Origin: Thelonectria olida
Taxonomy: Eukaryota; Ascomycota; Sordariomycetes; Hypocreales; Nectriaceae
NCBI GenBank assembly: GCA_020736575.1
Contig: JAGPYM010000079.1
Span: 25,303 to 89,302 of the forward strand
Length of the DNA: 64,000 nucleotides
Direction: 5' to 3'
The notes below the pieces were generated by a model. It made no database searches and was not told where the DNA came from. It saw nothing but the letters and a program-made list of their open reading frames with translations. This document shows, piece after piece, positions 11,471-21,400 of this stretch. The stretch's first letter is position 1. Each line of letters begins with the position of its first letter. The position numbers were made by a program, and so were the translations under genes.

Positions 11471-11827
11471 TTAGGAACCAGACATAGTAAAAACTTTCAT
11501 CGAAACGGGTATTCTCCTGCCAATTAACCCGAATGTCTCAGCATACACACCGTAAATATTATCTATCCTATCTCTGGAAATAAGTTGCTTATATATTAAT
11601 ATTAAAGCATATACTATTAGGGCTGTTCGTTCCGCTAGCGGGAGTTCGATTCTCTCCAAGACCTTTTTAGCATTCTTTTCACTATGTTTTTTGCTATTAT
11701 GGAAGCAACTCGACCTTAATAGTCTGAGCAGCACGTCTCCTAGTAGCCAGGTCAGTTGGAGATAAGGGGTGTATATATGGTAATGGCTGGCTTGGACAAG
11801 AAACGCCACAGAAGCTGTTCCTGCCAA
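11471..11827 (-). other. open frame of unknown status
   Basis: A 118-codon frame is open on the minus strand and contains a plausible Lys-rich helix and hydrophobic stretches (ERTALIVYALILIYKQLI). I see no family motif, and the A/T-rich 5' half next to a RIP-like patch argues for repeat-derived or chance sequence. Confidence 0.2.
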
Positions 11828-12004
11828 AACCCTGCGGAATCACTACTGCATACTTCGATCCAGTTATACTAAACCCGCTCGTAGAAGAGCCCCAAGGCGA
11901 GATTAAAGTTGACAGTTAAATTGAAATTAGTTGCTCTCCGTTTGAGTGTTATAGGAAAACTTTTCGCAAGAGGGGCACTCAAATAAAACACTCGTGTTGT
12001 CTTC

Positions 12005-12591
12005 TTAGTAGACACTTTTGGTGCCGTACTTTTCGACTAGACCGCATTTAGGACAAGCGGCTCGGATTGCGAGCGAGGACCTCTCGGGCGCCAAGTAGCG
12101 ACCGTAAAACTCACGGTTGGCGATAAAGTCATGCAGAACGCCTGGCACCTCCGGGTTGCTCAGGAGCTCTTCCTCGGTTTGAAGCCGACTAGGTACTCGA
12201 CACTGATTTCCCAACTCACCGAGATCTCAACGTAGTTTGGAAGCCACAGTTAAAATTTGCCCTTGTCTCGTAGGCTTCTCTGATATGTCGCTGGGTTGAT
12301 ATCATGTTGCTCCCCTTTGGCGCGGTCCCACAAGTCGCATGTGACGGAAACCTCAAGTCCGATATCAGCTAAGCGACGAGCAATCATGAAGGTGAGGCCC
12401 AGGCTGTAAAGATTTCCGATATGAGGCGAACAACTTAGCTTGACGATGACATTCAATTCGTTTAGCGACTCGGATTGGGCGGTAAGAACTTGAGGTACGA
12501 AGGGTAATCGTCCTTGAACACATACGAGCCTCCACCGAGAGCATGGTGGGATTGAAGCGAGGTCATATGCGACTGGTATGTTGCTGTTCAT
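12005..12591 (-). pseudogene. class-I aminoacyl-tRNA-synthetase-like (HIGH-motif) gene remnant
   Basis: Two minus-strand pieces are recognisable. The upstream one includes KLSCSPHIGNLYSLGLTFMI and ARRLADIGLEVSVTCDLWD, resembling the PHIGN (HIGH-type) ATP-binding motif and following strand of class-I synthetases, especially class-I lysyl-tRNA synthetase-like proteins. The downstream one includes LAPERSSLAIRAACPKCGLV, a CPxCG-type element. Only about 35 bases and a stop codon separate the pieces, whereas a full protein would need much more sequence between and after them. The gene is therefore internally deleted and truncated. The family call rests on two motifs only. Fungal stand-alone homologues of this kind have no known role that I can cite. 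Confidence 0.42.
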
Positions 12592-12844
12592 GCTGCGCAG
12601 TGCGGATTCGCTGTGGCGATGAAAAAGGAATGATACAGCTGTGTGGCCTCAAGATGTTCTTATCTATTCTATGGTCCTCCCGATGAACGACAAAATGGAC
12701 ACAGATTATATTGTCCCCATTCATATCAAGTATCGCATATGAGATTTCCATGACACTTGCCCCGTTGGCCTGCGACTGTCCTCTTGTTGAACGCTTTCTC
12801 GGGCCGATAATGAAGTTTGGATCTGGGTGCATATAGTGTCGCAA

Positions 12845-13328
12845 TCCAATTCCTATGTTACCACCTGGGCAGTGACTCTAAAGGCAGCCAGTTAAAGATG
12901 GAGCTCTCAGGCAACTCTCTCACGGTTGCTCTCCGGGCAGTGTTTCAACATGGGAAGGCTCAGATTCTGTCCGAGCAATCTTGCTCGCCTGTTACGGATC
13001 CATTCGGAATCCATGGCTCGCGTTGGCTTCCCCTGCAACCAAACCGTATAAGGGCCTTCCGCTCCCTTAGCCTCCGTTCGTTATCCAATTCACATAAAAC
13101 GTACAGTTTGTTCACGAACTTTCTAAGGCCACCACGCCTCACTATCCCCACGGGGTGCTTGTGAAGGGTGTTGTGCTACGGTTTGGATCACCTTATCATG
13201 GAACGCACCGTGACAAACCCTGTGACACTGCCATTTCATCAATACAAACCTATGCCTCCATCTTGCAATTCTCTACCAACTCGCTTTTAGCCCCCGTGCC
13301 CTTATAAAATCTTTCGTTAATCCTCCAG
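12845..13328. other. intergenic region, no supported gene
   Basis: Frames open on both strands here lack family-like content. The segment lies beyond the 3' end of the ASCH gene, which is transcribed toward it. Confidence 0.4.
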
Positions 13329-13790
13329 CTAGTACTGATCCAGCATAGACTGAGGCACCATCACCCTCCCTTGCGGCGCAATCTTCATGCTATACTCATC
13401 CCTTATTATAGCCCAAGTAATGCCCTTTCCCCCCTGGGCGTTAATCTTATACACGCTTTTAATGCGGTATGTATAGTTATAGCCTTTATAATCCGGGTGC
13501 TTCTTATTATAATCCTTATTTTTTAGGCCATCTTTAGGAAGAGGCGCGTTGCTGGGGTTTCTTATAATAGCTGTATTAATGGGGTAAATATGCGTAATAG
13601 CGGAGTGCAATATAGTGCAGTAGAACCAGACTCGCTCGATACCGGCCATATTATACTTGCGAAACTCGTACGTCTTAGTGCTGTTAATAATCTGCTGCAT
13701 ATAAGGATCGTTCATGGCCAGGATCATGTCGGTCCGCCGAGGAGTCTCGGAGGTTGAGGCCTTGGCCTTGGGCTTCGTAGTGCGCGACAT
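13329..13790 (-). CDS. ASCH/PUA-like domain protein, 153 aa, single exon
   Basis: The single-exon protein starts at an ATG with a basic Ser/Thr/Lys-rich leader of about 18 residues. The core follows: MILAMNDPYMQQIINSTKTY, EFRKY and a later RVWFY block. These match the opening of ASCH (PUA-fold) proteins, where the strand bearing the K-T-x-E-x-R motif forms the binding cleft. ITHIYPINTAIIRNP and a C-terminal MKIAPQGRVMVPQSML complete a full-length small fungal family. ASCH domains are thought to bind RNA or modified nucleotides; the ligand here is unknown. Codon use in the middle is A/T-richer (many TAT, ATA and TTA codons) than in neighbouring genes. Confidence 0.7.
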   Translation of the reverse strand: MSRTTKPKAKASTSETPRRTDMILAMNDPYMQQIINSTKTYEFRKYNMAGIERVWFYCTILHSAITHIYPINTAIIRNPSNAPLPKDGLKNKDYNKKHPDYKGYNYTYRIKSVYKINAQGGKGITWAIIRDEYSMKIAPQGRVMVPQSMLDQY

Positions 13791-14210
13791 GATGTGGGAT
13801 GTAGGATGCAGGAAGAAAAAGATAAACGAGCGTGCGCGAGGTTATGTGCTCACGGGTGTTTGTGAGTCGTATGAACCTAGACGGGAGCGCGTTTGGTTGG
13901 TCAAAGAAGCGAGAGACTGAACGATTGAAAATCAGGCTTCTGACGTATGTTTCTGCCTGGAATGTTCGGCATAGCATGTTGCCTGACTTAAAATTGGCTC
14001 ATATCGTGACTCTTGTTCTAAAGTCAAATGGACGTGCCAACTTAAGAGCCACAAGGGTAGACTCCTAGGAAGCAGCATCCATAAGGGGTATCGAATTAAG
14101 CACCTTACCGGGAGGTATAATAGTGAGGATGGAGGTCGGGATTGTTACGGGCTGGAGGCCTAGTATGCAAGCGCTCTTATCTGGCACTCTAGTTATGAGG
14201 ATTTATTGTC
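13791..14210. other. intergenic region between ASCH and GTPase-ankyrin genes
   Basis: This is the 5' flank of the ASCH gene and the 3' flank of the GTPase-ankyrin gene. No further gene is supported. Confidence 0.4.
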
Positions 14211-16079
14211 CTACTTATGGGTGGCTAGCAGCTCATATATATCTTCACACCCAGGCATAGTTCCCACCTCGTACAGCAGGTCGCGTATATCATCTTCATA
14301 CCTAGTAGCCCCATTCTTGACCAGTACTTTAACTACGGCCAAATACCCCTCTGTACTTGCCTTCCATAGTGGTGTGTGTCTCTCAGAATCCCTAGCACTA
14401 AGGTTGGCACCATTCTCGATCAGCAGCTTGACCACAGCCTCATGACCGGCTCCTGCAGCTATGGATAGCGCTGTTTCCCCCCAAAAGTCCTTTCCTTCAA
14501 TGTCAGCACCTTTCTCAAGCAGCAGCTTGGCCACATTCCAATGTCCGGCTTTTGCTGCCGCGTATAACGGGTTATCAAAGAGTGTGCGGGCGTCAACGTC
14601 AGCCCCTTGCTCGAGCAGCAGCTTAACAGCAGCCTCATCTCCGTATTCCGCTACTCTCACCAGCTGTTCATTACGAGGGTCATCAAAATAAAGATTCCTC
14701 TGGTGCTCAGTTCTTTTGAACGGCCAGTGATCTGGCTGGCGCTTGGTCGAGGCTTCATCCCCGGCCATTACTATGTTGTCGAACGTAGGGAAGCGTGGCT
14801 GACCTCCTTGCCTACCCTGGCTGTATCTCCTGATGCCGGAATTAGAATCCCATTTAGGTTCGAGCCGAGTCGTTGTCTTCAAATCGTCGATTTGTCGGCT
14901 CAGGCCGTCCATTCGACTCTCGTGCTCGATCCGCTCGTTTCTGAGCTGTTGCAGCTCCTCCTGATACTGTTGCTGCATTCGGGCCATTGATTCTAGGTAC
15001 TCTCGATGTTCCTCCTGTTGTTGAAGTAGTCGGGCCTCCAGTCGTAGAATCTTTTCCTCGTGCATTCTCTCCATGCTGATCTTGAGGTCTTGTACTTCCA
15101 TGTCTCTGCGCTTAAGCTCCTCGTTCTGCTTTGCTTGCTCTTCCCGAAGGATCTCAATCATCTCCTTGTCTCGAGCTTCCATGGCCTCCTTCATTTCCTC
15201 CTCTCTTTCTCTCATGCCCTGTTGCAGCTTCTCCCGCGCTCTCTCAATCTCGCTCTGCAATTCTTGACCTGCCGAAGTTTGATCCAGATTCTTCCCAGAG
15301 TCAACCATCTCAGTCTGGATGGCCAAGTTGACCTCCTCAGTTGGTTGATCGGCGTGACCAGGAACAAATTCCTGAACAGCCGACAATGCAGACTCTGGAG
15401 TGTTTTGATGTCTCCGGACTCGAGCCCCTCTTTTGACAAAGAAGCCCCAGAAGTTGTCGGTCGTTTTCAGGGCTTGCTCGCGACTGTCGCCATCGCCTTC
15501 GTCAACCTTTTCCCAAAAGGTGGTGAGAAAGATGACGCTCTTGATGCCTTCATGGCCGCACAGCTTCTTGAACATGGAGAGATTTCTGTGAGCACAGCCG
15601 CCCATGCGATTATCCGAGATGCGGTGAAGGTAGAGAATGCCCCGCAAGCGGATCTTTTGCTGATACGTCTCTGTAAACCAAGAGGCAATTTCCTTGAGAA
15701 TGTCGTGTCTTTGCGGTTTGTATCGTCAAATCCCGGGGTATCTACAAGATAGACATTCGCCAATGGACTGAAGTGTTTGCATCTATGAACGCGCACCTCC
15801 CGAGTGCCTATATACCAGTCAGCCTCAACTCTTTTGCACATGTAAGGGACAGGAAGGATTGAGGGTAGTTTTACAAGATTGGAGAGCGCCTGGATCGCTG
15901 ATGGCGACCTCCTCTTCCGTACAATGCGAGATGAATGTGCTCTTGCCAGCGCCCGTCATTCCCATGACGGCGATGAAAACATCCGAAGCGGTGGGTACGA
16001 AGGGGTCTTTGAAGGTTTTCTCGTATGCCGCTGCTGATGGCAACAAATGCGGCGGATCTGGATGTGTAGCGAGTCTCAT
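14211..16079 (-). pseudogene. AIG1-like GTPase - coiled coil - ankyrin protein, one frameshift
   Basis: Exon 1 (16079-15875) starts MRLATHPDPPHLLP and contains the Walker A/G1 motif GMTGAGKSTFI in a VFIAVMG strand. Intron 15829-15874 (46 nt) interrupts the segment after ALQS. Exon 2 carries the G3 motif YLVDTPGFDDT and, after a shift of frame near 15703-15706, DILKEIASWFTETYQQ, RGILYLHRISDNR and TTFWEKV. A long Glu/Lys/Arg coiled coil follows (about 15300-14900 in DNA). Four ankyrin repeats come last (for example VKLLLEQGADVDARTLFDNP, VAKLLLEKGADIEGKDFWGE, VVKLLIENGANLSARDSERH), ending ELLATHK. Restoring one base would give about 607 aa. GTPases of this fold act as nucleotide switches at membranes or in defence in plants and animals; the fungal role is unknown. 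The shift may be a real mutation or an assembly error. The gene is divergent to its paralogue at 16647. Confidence 0.78.
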
Positions 16080-16646
16080 GTCTGCGCGTTCCTGAGTTGA
16101 GCAAGCGATGATTTCGAGGGATACTGTTCGGGTACCTGATATTTATGTCCTCGATTAGCGAGGTATCCGTGGAAGGGCAGACACGAGCCTCTTTTTACAG
16201 GTAATGATGGGCGATGACCGAGATCCTCTCACTTTCCAGTTGCCTTGTTGCCTTTCCATGCACAAGAGTGGAATTGCAGCGGTGGCTCTGTCAGCTCATA
16301 TGCAGCCAGCTTCTTTGAAAAACAACAATTGACCACATCTACGAATAGGCATCCGGTGGCGTTGCGGCTGAGCTGCTTGGCACTATGTACAGCGTTGGAT
16401 TTGGGTACTGATGCATTATCTACTTCGTCGCAGTGCGTACCTTTCTAAGAATTGGGCCCAACCGTGGCGCATACTAAAAGCTGAATGCCTTGCACTGCCA
16501 ATACAATACAGATCAGCGGGAATAAGAGATGATCCATGGTTGCCGATGGTATGTCGCATTCAATTCTTATTAAGAAGATATATTCCACCCCTCTCTAGCA
16601 CCCCCTACACTCACCCGCTCGACTTGGCACGGCGAATGCTCCTAGG

Positions 16647-18090
16647 ATGGAAGCCTTGAATGAACAGGCAAGACAATATGTTAGGTAGGGAACAATCCGC
16701 TTCCTGGGACCTACCGCTAATTACTTGATATTTCGCAGTTGCCCAGAGTCCTCAGCCGGCGTCGTGATACTCGTCATGGGTCTCACTGGCGTTGGGAAAA
16801 GTACCTTCATATCAAAGCTCATGGGACATGACTCGGTATTGGCCATGACTTGACCTCCTGTCAGTATCACTCATCTTTTCCCAAGTCCACCCTTCTCAAG
16901 CCGCCATGCTCATAGAAAAAGACACCAACGGCGTCGAGTTCCACAGCATGGACCTCAAAGGAAAGCTTGTCCATCTCGTCGACACGCCTGGTTTTGACGA
17001 CACTTGGCGTTCCGACTTTGAAGTTCTCTCGGAAATCACCTTCATTCTGGCCCAGATCTACCGTCAAGGCATGAAGCTGGCTGGCATTCTCTACCTTCAT
17101 CGTATCTCGGACAACAGAGTATCGGGCTCAGCGTTGAAGAACTTTAACCTTCTTGGATGCATTTGCGGCTTCGATGCGGCTCCCCGAATCTTCTTTATTA
17201 CTACCATGTGGGAGCTCGAAGGGAAAGATTACGACGAGGGATTGCTTCGAGAATCGCGATTGGTGACTACAAGAGAGTTTTGGGGACGCTTTTGTCGAAA
17301 CGGTAGTCAAACGAAACGCTGGCGTGGGGACGAGTCATCTGCTCTCTCAATCATTCACTCATTAATTACCTTGAGCGAAAGCGAAGGCTACACAAGCCTC
17401 CTCATCCAGAGAGAAATCGTTGACAACAAAAAGACCCTGAAAGAAACCATGGCCGGACAAGAGCTTCTCTCCGAGTACGTCTTGGCCGAGAGCAAACTCT
17501 CGGATCAATTGCAATCGCTTCAATCCAAAACGACCTATACGACAGGTCCCCCACCTGACATTGAAGGGAGTCTTGCGGAACTGAGAAAGGAAATTAAGGA
17601 CATGAAGTACGCGAAAAGCAAGTTGGAGGTGTCAATCAAGGACCTGTTTGTCGAACGAGAAAGTGCCTATGCAGCGGTGCTTTCACAAATGTGCGACGAT
17701 CAACAAAAGCTGGCCGCCGAGGTGGAAGAAGGCAGACGAAAATACCAAAGGCTACAGGAGGAGATGAAGAGCAACGAGGAGCTGCTCCGAGAAGAGCGCC
17801 ATCACTGGGAAATGAAGCGAGCGAAACTTGACGAAGCAGCACGTGCTGGTTGGAGGAGGAGAGAGAGCCTCGACACGGCATATCAAGAAATTGATGACGA
17901 AGAAACTCTGCTCAACGAGCAACTGGGTGAGTTTCAAGACGAGAACGAAGAGAACATGTCCCAGACATCGCAAAACTTGCAGAAGCTGAGGAAGCGGGAC
18001 GTGATGAAGCGCAACTTGTTTCCGATTCTGGGGGTTTTGGCAGGAGTTGGCTTGGCCGTGGCTGGAGGAGTAACTGGGATCTTCCCCTGA
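16647..18090 (+). pseudogene. AIG1-like GTPase with coiled coil and hydrophobic C-terminus, lesions present
   Basis: This is a paralogue of the divergent gene ending at 16079. Exon 1 is 16647-16684 (MEALNEQARQYV). Exon 2 from 16739 carries VVILVMGLTGVGKSTFI (G1). The frame then slips once near 16822-16837, giving GIGHDLTS. Intron 16860-16900 (41 nt, GTCAGT...CAAG) restores the frame for exon 3 (16901-18090). Exon 3 contains HLVDTPGFDDT (G3), the family string AGILYLHRISDNR, FFITTMWELEG and TTREFWGRFC. A coiled coil of roughly 180 residues follows. The chain ends in a glycine-rich hydrophobic segment, NLFPILGVLAGVGLAVAGGV, cut by TGA. The intron position matches the paralogue's. Without the slip the protein would be about 440-450 aa. 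The tail suggests membrane association; that is inference. Confidence 0.75.
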
Positions 18091-18261
18091 GCGGGTGCAG
18101 GCGTTGGATTTGTCGTCAGCAATGCCAGCAGCGTAAATCTATCGCGGAGAGTTCAGCGTGGAGGACCTTGCCAGAGCCAGAATGGCTCTCTGGTACCGGA
18201 CCCTTTCACGGCAGCGTTTCAGGGCGCAAGTATCACCGATTTGGCTCTGAATGATAAGTAG
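18091..18261 (+). other. in-frame extension after the TGA of the GTPase gene
   Basis: The reading frame continues for 56 codons beyond the TGA at 18088-18090, to TAG at 18259. It begins AGAGVGFVVSNASS, prolonging the glycine-zipper-like hydrophobic tail of the upstream protein. The TGA may therefore be a nonsense change in a longer ancestral C-terminus. Confidence 0.4.
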
Positions 18262-18336
18262 CACGTAGAACTATGGATGGCTATCTAAGTATTACCAGCA
18301 CATGCCAAGACGAGTCAGGATATGTCACTATTTAGC

Positions 18337-18365
18337 CAAAAAAAAAAAAAAGAAAAAGGAAAAGA
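18337..18365 (+). repeat. A-rich run
   Basis: A run of about 14 A followed by A/G-rich sequence lies between the converging 3' ends of the GTPase gene and the NACHT gene. It could be a simple repeat or a relic of a retroposed tail. Confidence 0.4.
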
Positions 18366-18417
18366 GTCAAACTGTATGCATAGTCTACCTGAGGCACTTG
18401 GGTTAACTTCCTTCTCT

Positions 18418-21400
18418 TTATAAACGTCTCCTTTCGTGCCTGAGGGTCCTAGGCCTGTTTTTATCTGGTATAACTTGTTGACTTGGCGCCTGGTCGTATG
18501 CTGGCTTAGGCTCTATAGGGGTGAGAGCCTGATCTGGCTCAAATCCTGATTCAGCTGGCGTTGATGTCAAAGAGGTCGAGATTGATGAATCCGTCATGAG
18601 TCTTGCCGTACTGCTACGGCTCTGAGAGCTTCGGCTGGCATTAGATAGACTCAGTCTTTGGCTTGATGATTCAGAACCGGACCCCCCAGAGTCAGCCATG
18701 GTTCCATATTCAGGGACCCAGGATGAAGAGGGAGGGTGCCCTGCTTCCACGTCCTCCTCCCCACCTTCTTTCCAGCGATACCTCCACGCGAAATTGTGTC
18801 CAAAGACGACAGCACCGCCGTCATCTAGCTCCTGGGGTCTTCGTATGTGCAAGACCAGGCCCGACTTTTTGGGATGGAAAACTTGGACCGGATCGTGGTG
18901 CCGCCTGAAGACTCCTCGGATCGTTTGGCGGGCGCCATGCGCCTGGCATTGACATGGCGCAACGACATCTCCTGGGCAATGCCACAGAAGGCCATGGACA
19001 GGTTGAAGGGGGTCCGCCTGTCCTTTGCCAAACTTTGTCATGATATTGTTAAGATCAAAGACACTTGCGGCCAGGTAATACTTCTGCGTTGGGAGAGTCT
19101 TCCAGCCAGGACACATGCCGTCGAACGCAATCGGTCGGATTATATCGCCAAAGCCGCAGCCAAAGAGAGTAATGGCGCCGATAGAACGGATGAAATCTAC
19201 CCAGCCGTATCCGAGGGCCTGAAGAGTCGCAACGCGGGGGCAGGGGTCGTGATCCGTGGCCAGCTCGACGAAATCCCATCCTTCGAGGTGTTTTCGCACC
19301 CTGAGCTTCAGGTTCACCCCATTCTGCCCCGCCACGTTCCGGTGATGATCCATGATCTGCTCCAAAATGCTGTAGTGTTGCTCAACGAGATCCTCAAAAA
19401 GATAGTAACCTCTCTTCCGCTTCCTGGCCTTTGACTCCTCAGTCTCGGCACCGGTTTCCTTAACCTCGTCCTCGTCGAACCTTTCACTTCGACCGGGGTA
19501 GATTACGAGTTCCCTGTTATTGAGGTTTGAGAGGATGCGGGAAGCGGAATTCGGTTTGTGTTCGGATGGATCCTTCATCCTGCTCGGATCAAAGAGGAAC
19601 GAGTCCGAGAAGTCGTCCTTACTGTAATGATCAAGTGAGGTGCGTACAAGATGGAGCAATGCGCTGGTGCCGTTGGCAAGCCAGCCTCTTTTATCCTTCT
19701 CATCCCAGAGAACAATATACTTCGTAGCGATCCACTTGAGCTTCGGGATGTACCCATGGCGGGTGAGATGCGGCGGGACGTCCTTGACGGCGACGGCAAA
19801 TGTCATTCCGCCTGTGATGATTTTCCCGCCCGAGAGGGACACCTTCTCGAGAAGACAGCCGGCATGGGGAGGGGGGAGGCCTGTTCCGTCGATATTATAC
19901 CGCGCATTTGCTGCTCCTGGCTAGTGTTAGAAGGCAGTTCATAATTCAGAAGGGCTACACTCGCCTGCGTATGATGTGAACTTTGAGCACCAGCCCACCA
20001 CATGTCGAGCTGAGTCTAGTTGGAGCAAGCTGATGCTATCGACATTCTGAAGCTCGTGGTCGAGGTAAGAGATTCTTTCTCCTTGGCGGTTGTAAAAGTA
20101 ATGCCAGATGAGCAGGTCTCTCGTTATTTTCGTCGCAATCAGCATCGTCGAAAAGCCTTTAATGAAGATTTTCCCATCGAACTCGTTTGCTCGATTTGAC
20201 CCAGCCAACGCAGCAACCATGTTAAGCGGTATCTCGAGGCCCAGTCCACGGTCGTGCTTTGTCAATATAGGGTACCCGATTACCATGACTGGGTTCTTGA
20301 ACATGTTGTACCAACATTGCCCGGGCAGTCCCTCGTCGTTCGGAGGGAGCTGATACATGTTGAAGTCGATCACACAGAAAATTTCAACCAAAGGCCTTGG
20401 TTCAGAGGCTTCAGCCGGGGATAAAATGTTGTCCAAGCGGGTACTTTGGACGAACGGCGAGCAGGTGACAACTCCGGCCTCGAAAGGCGATGATCGAAGT
20501 GCGGCGCCGAGCCATGCAAACTGCTGCCCAATCTCTGCGAGGGAGTCACCAGGTCCAACAGCGGTAAGAATGAACTTGCCTCCGTCGATGTGAGCGTCCA
20601 GTTCTGTTCCATCCGGTAGGCTGGCTAGAAAGACAGACTTAGAAGATGTCATGGGCAGAAAGCGGTGGCGTGTGATAGACTTACAGGCAACATGATGATC
20701 TTTGGTGTTGCGGACAACATCGGTGACCAGCCGCATCACATCCTTTCCAGTGGCTGGCCATGTCTGGGAGAGGTATTCCCCAGTGGTTACGGCCTGTGCA
20801 TCGTTCGTAGAGCCAGTGATAGTAATAGCTCTCTCTAGCGCTTCGTCTGGGCTTTCAGTATACTCTTGCTCCTTTATAAAAAGCAGAGGGTCCCAGTTCA
20901 GCTCGAAAATCGCCTTATACTGTTGTGAAGGCGCCTTTCTGCTGACCTTGCGAGAGGACGGCAGGGAACCCAGGATCTTCTGCCCAAGCTCCTCCATGAT
21001 GTCAGGAGTTGCCCGGGTCAACGTCGCTTCTCTTTGCAAACTTGCGACAAGCCAACTGTACGCTGGGGTCTTCACAATAAAGTCCCGATACATACCAGCA
21101 TCTGGCGGTGTTGGTTTCATGTCATCCTCTTGGGCATCGTCGTTCTCGTCTGATTCTGGAGAGGTCAGGTCGGAGAGCAAGTCCTCATAGGACTTGGGCG
21201 TTGGCGGTATCAGTTCATCGTCGTGGTACCCATTGTCTTCGATGAGCGCTATGGTCTGTTGGCCCATGTCGAAGTCTAAATCCCCAAGATATCGGCCAAG
21301 TGCAAAGTTTCTGAGCTGTGTTCTATCAGTATTTGAAGGTGGGACGTTAGGAACAACGTCCTCGAGCGGAAGCATGTCCTCAAAGGAGACTCGTATTCGG

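Noticed and set aside
11595..11665. tRNA-like T-arm (GGGAGTTCGATTCTC) followed by CCAAGACC
   Set aside because: No complementary 5' acceptor half (GGTCTTGG) and no D or anticodon arms in the expected positions upstream, so no tRNA is supported.
15060..15752. Leu-rich plus-strand frame of 230 codons
   Set aside because: Antisense of the coiled-coil region of the GTPase-ankyrin gene (Glu/Lys codons read backwards as Leu/Ser/Phe).
18847..19434. Plus-strand frame of 195 codons inside the NACHT gene
   Set aside because: Antisense shadow of the conserved C-terminal block, whose minus-strand frame is the one that continues the receptor.
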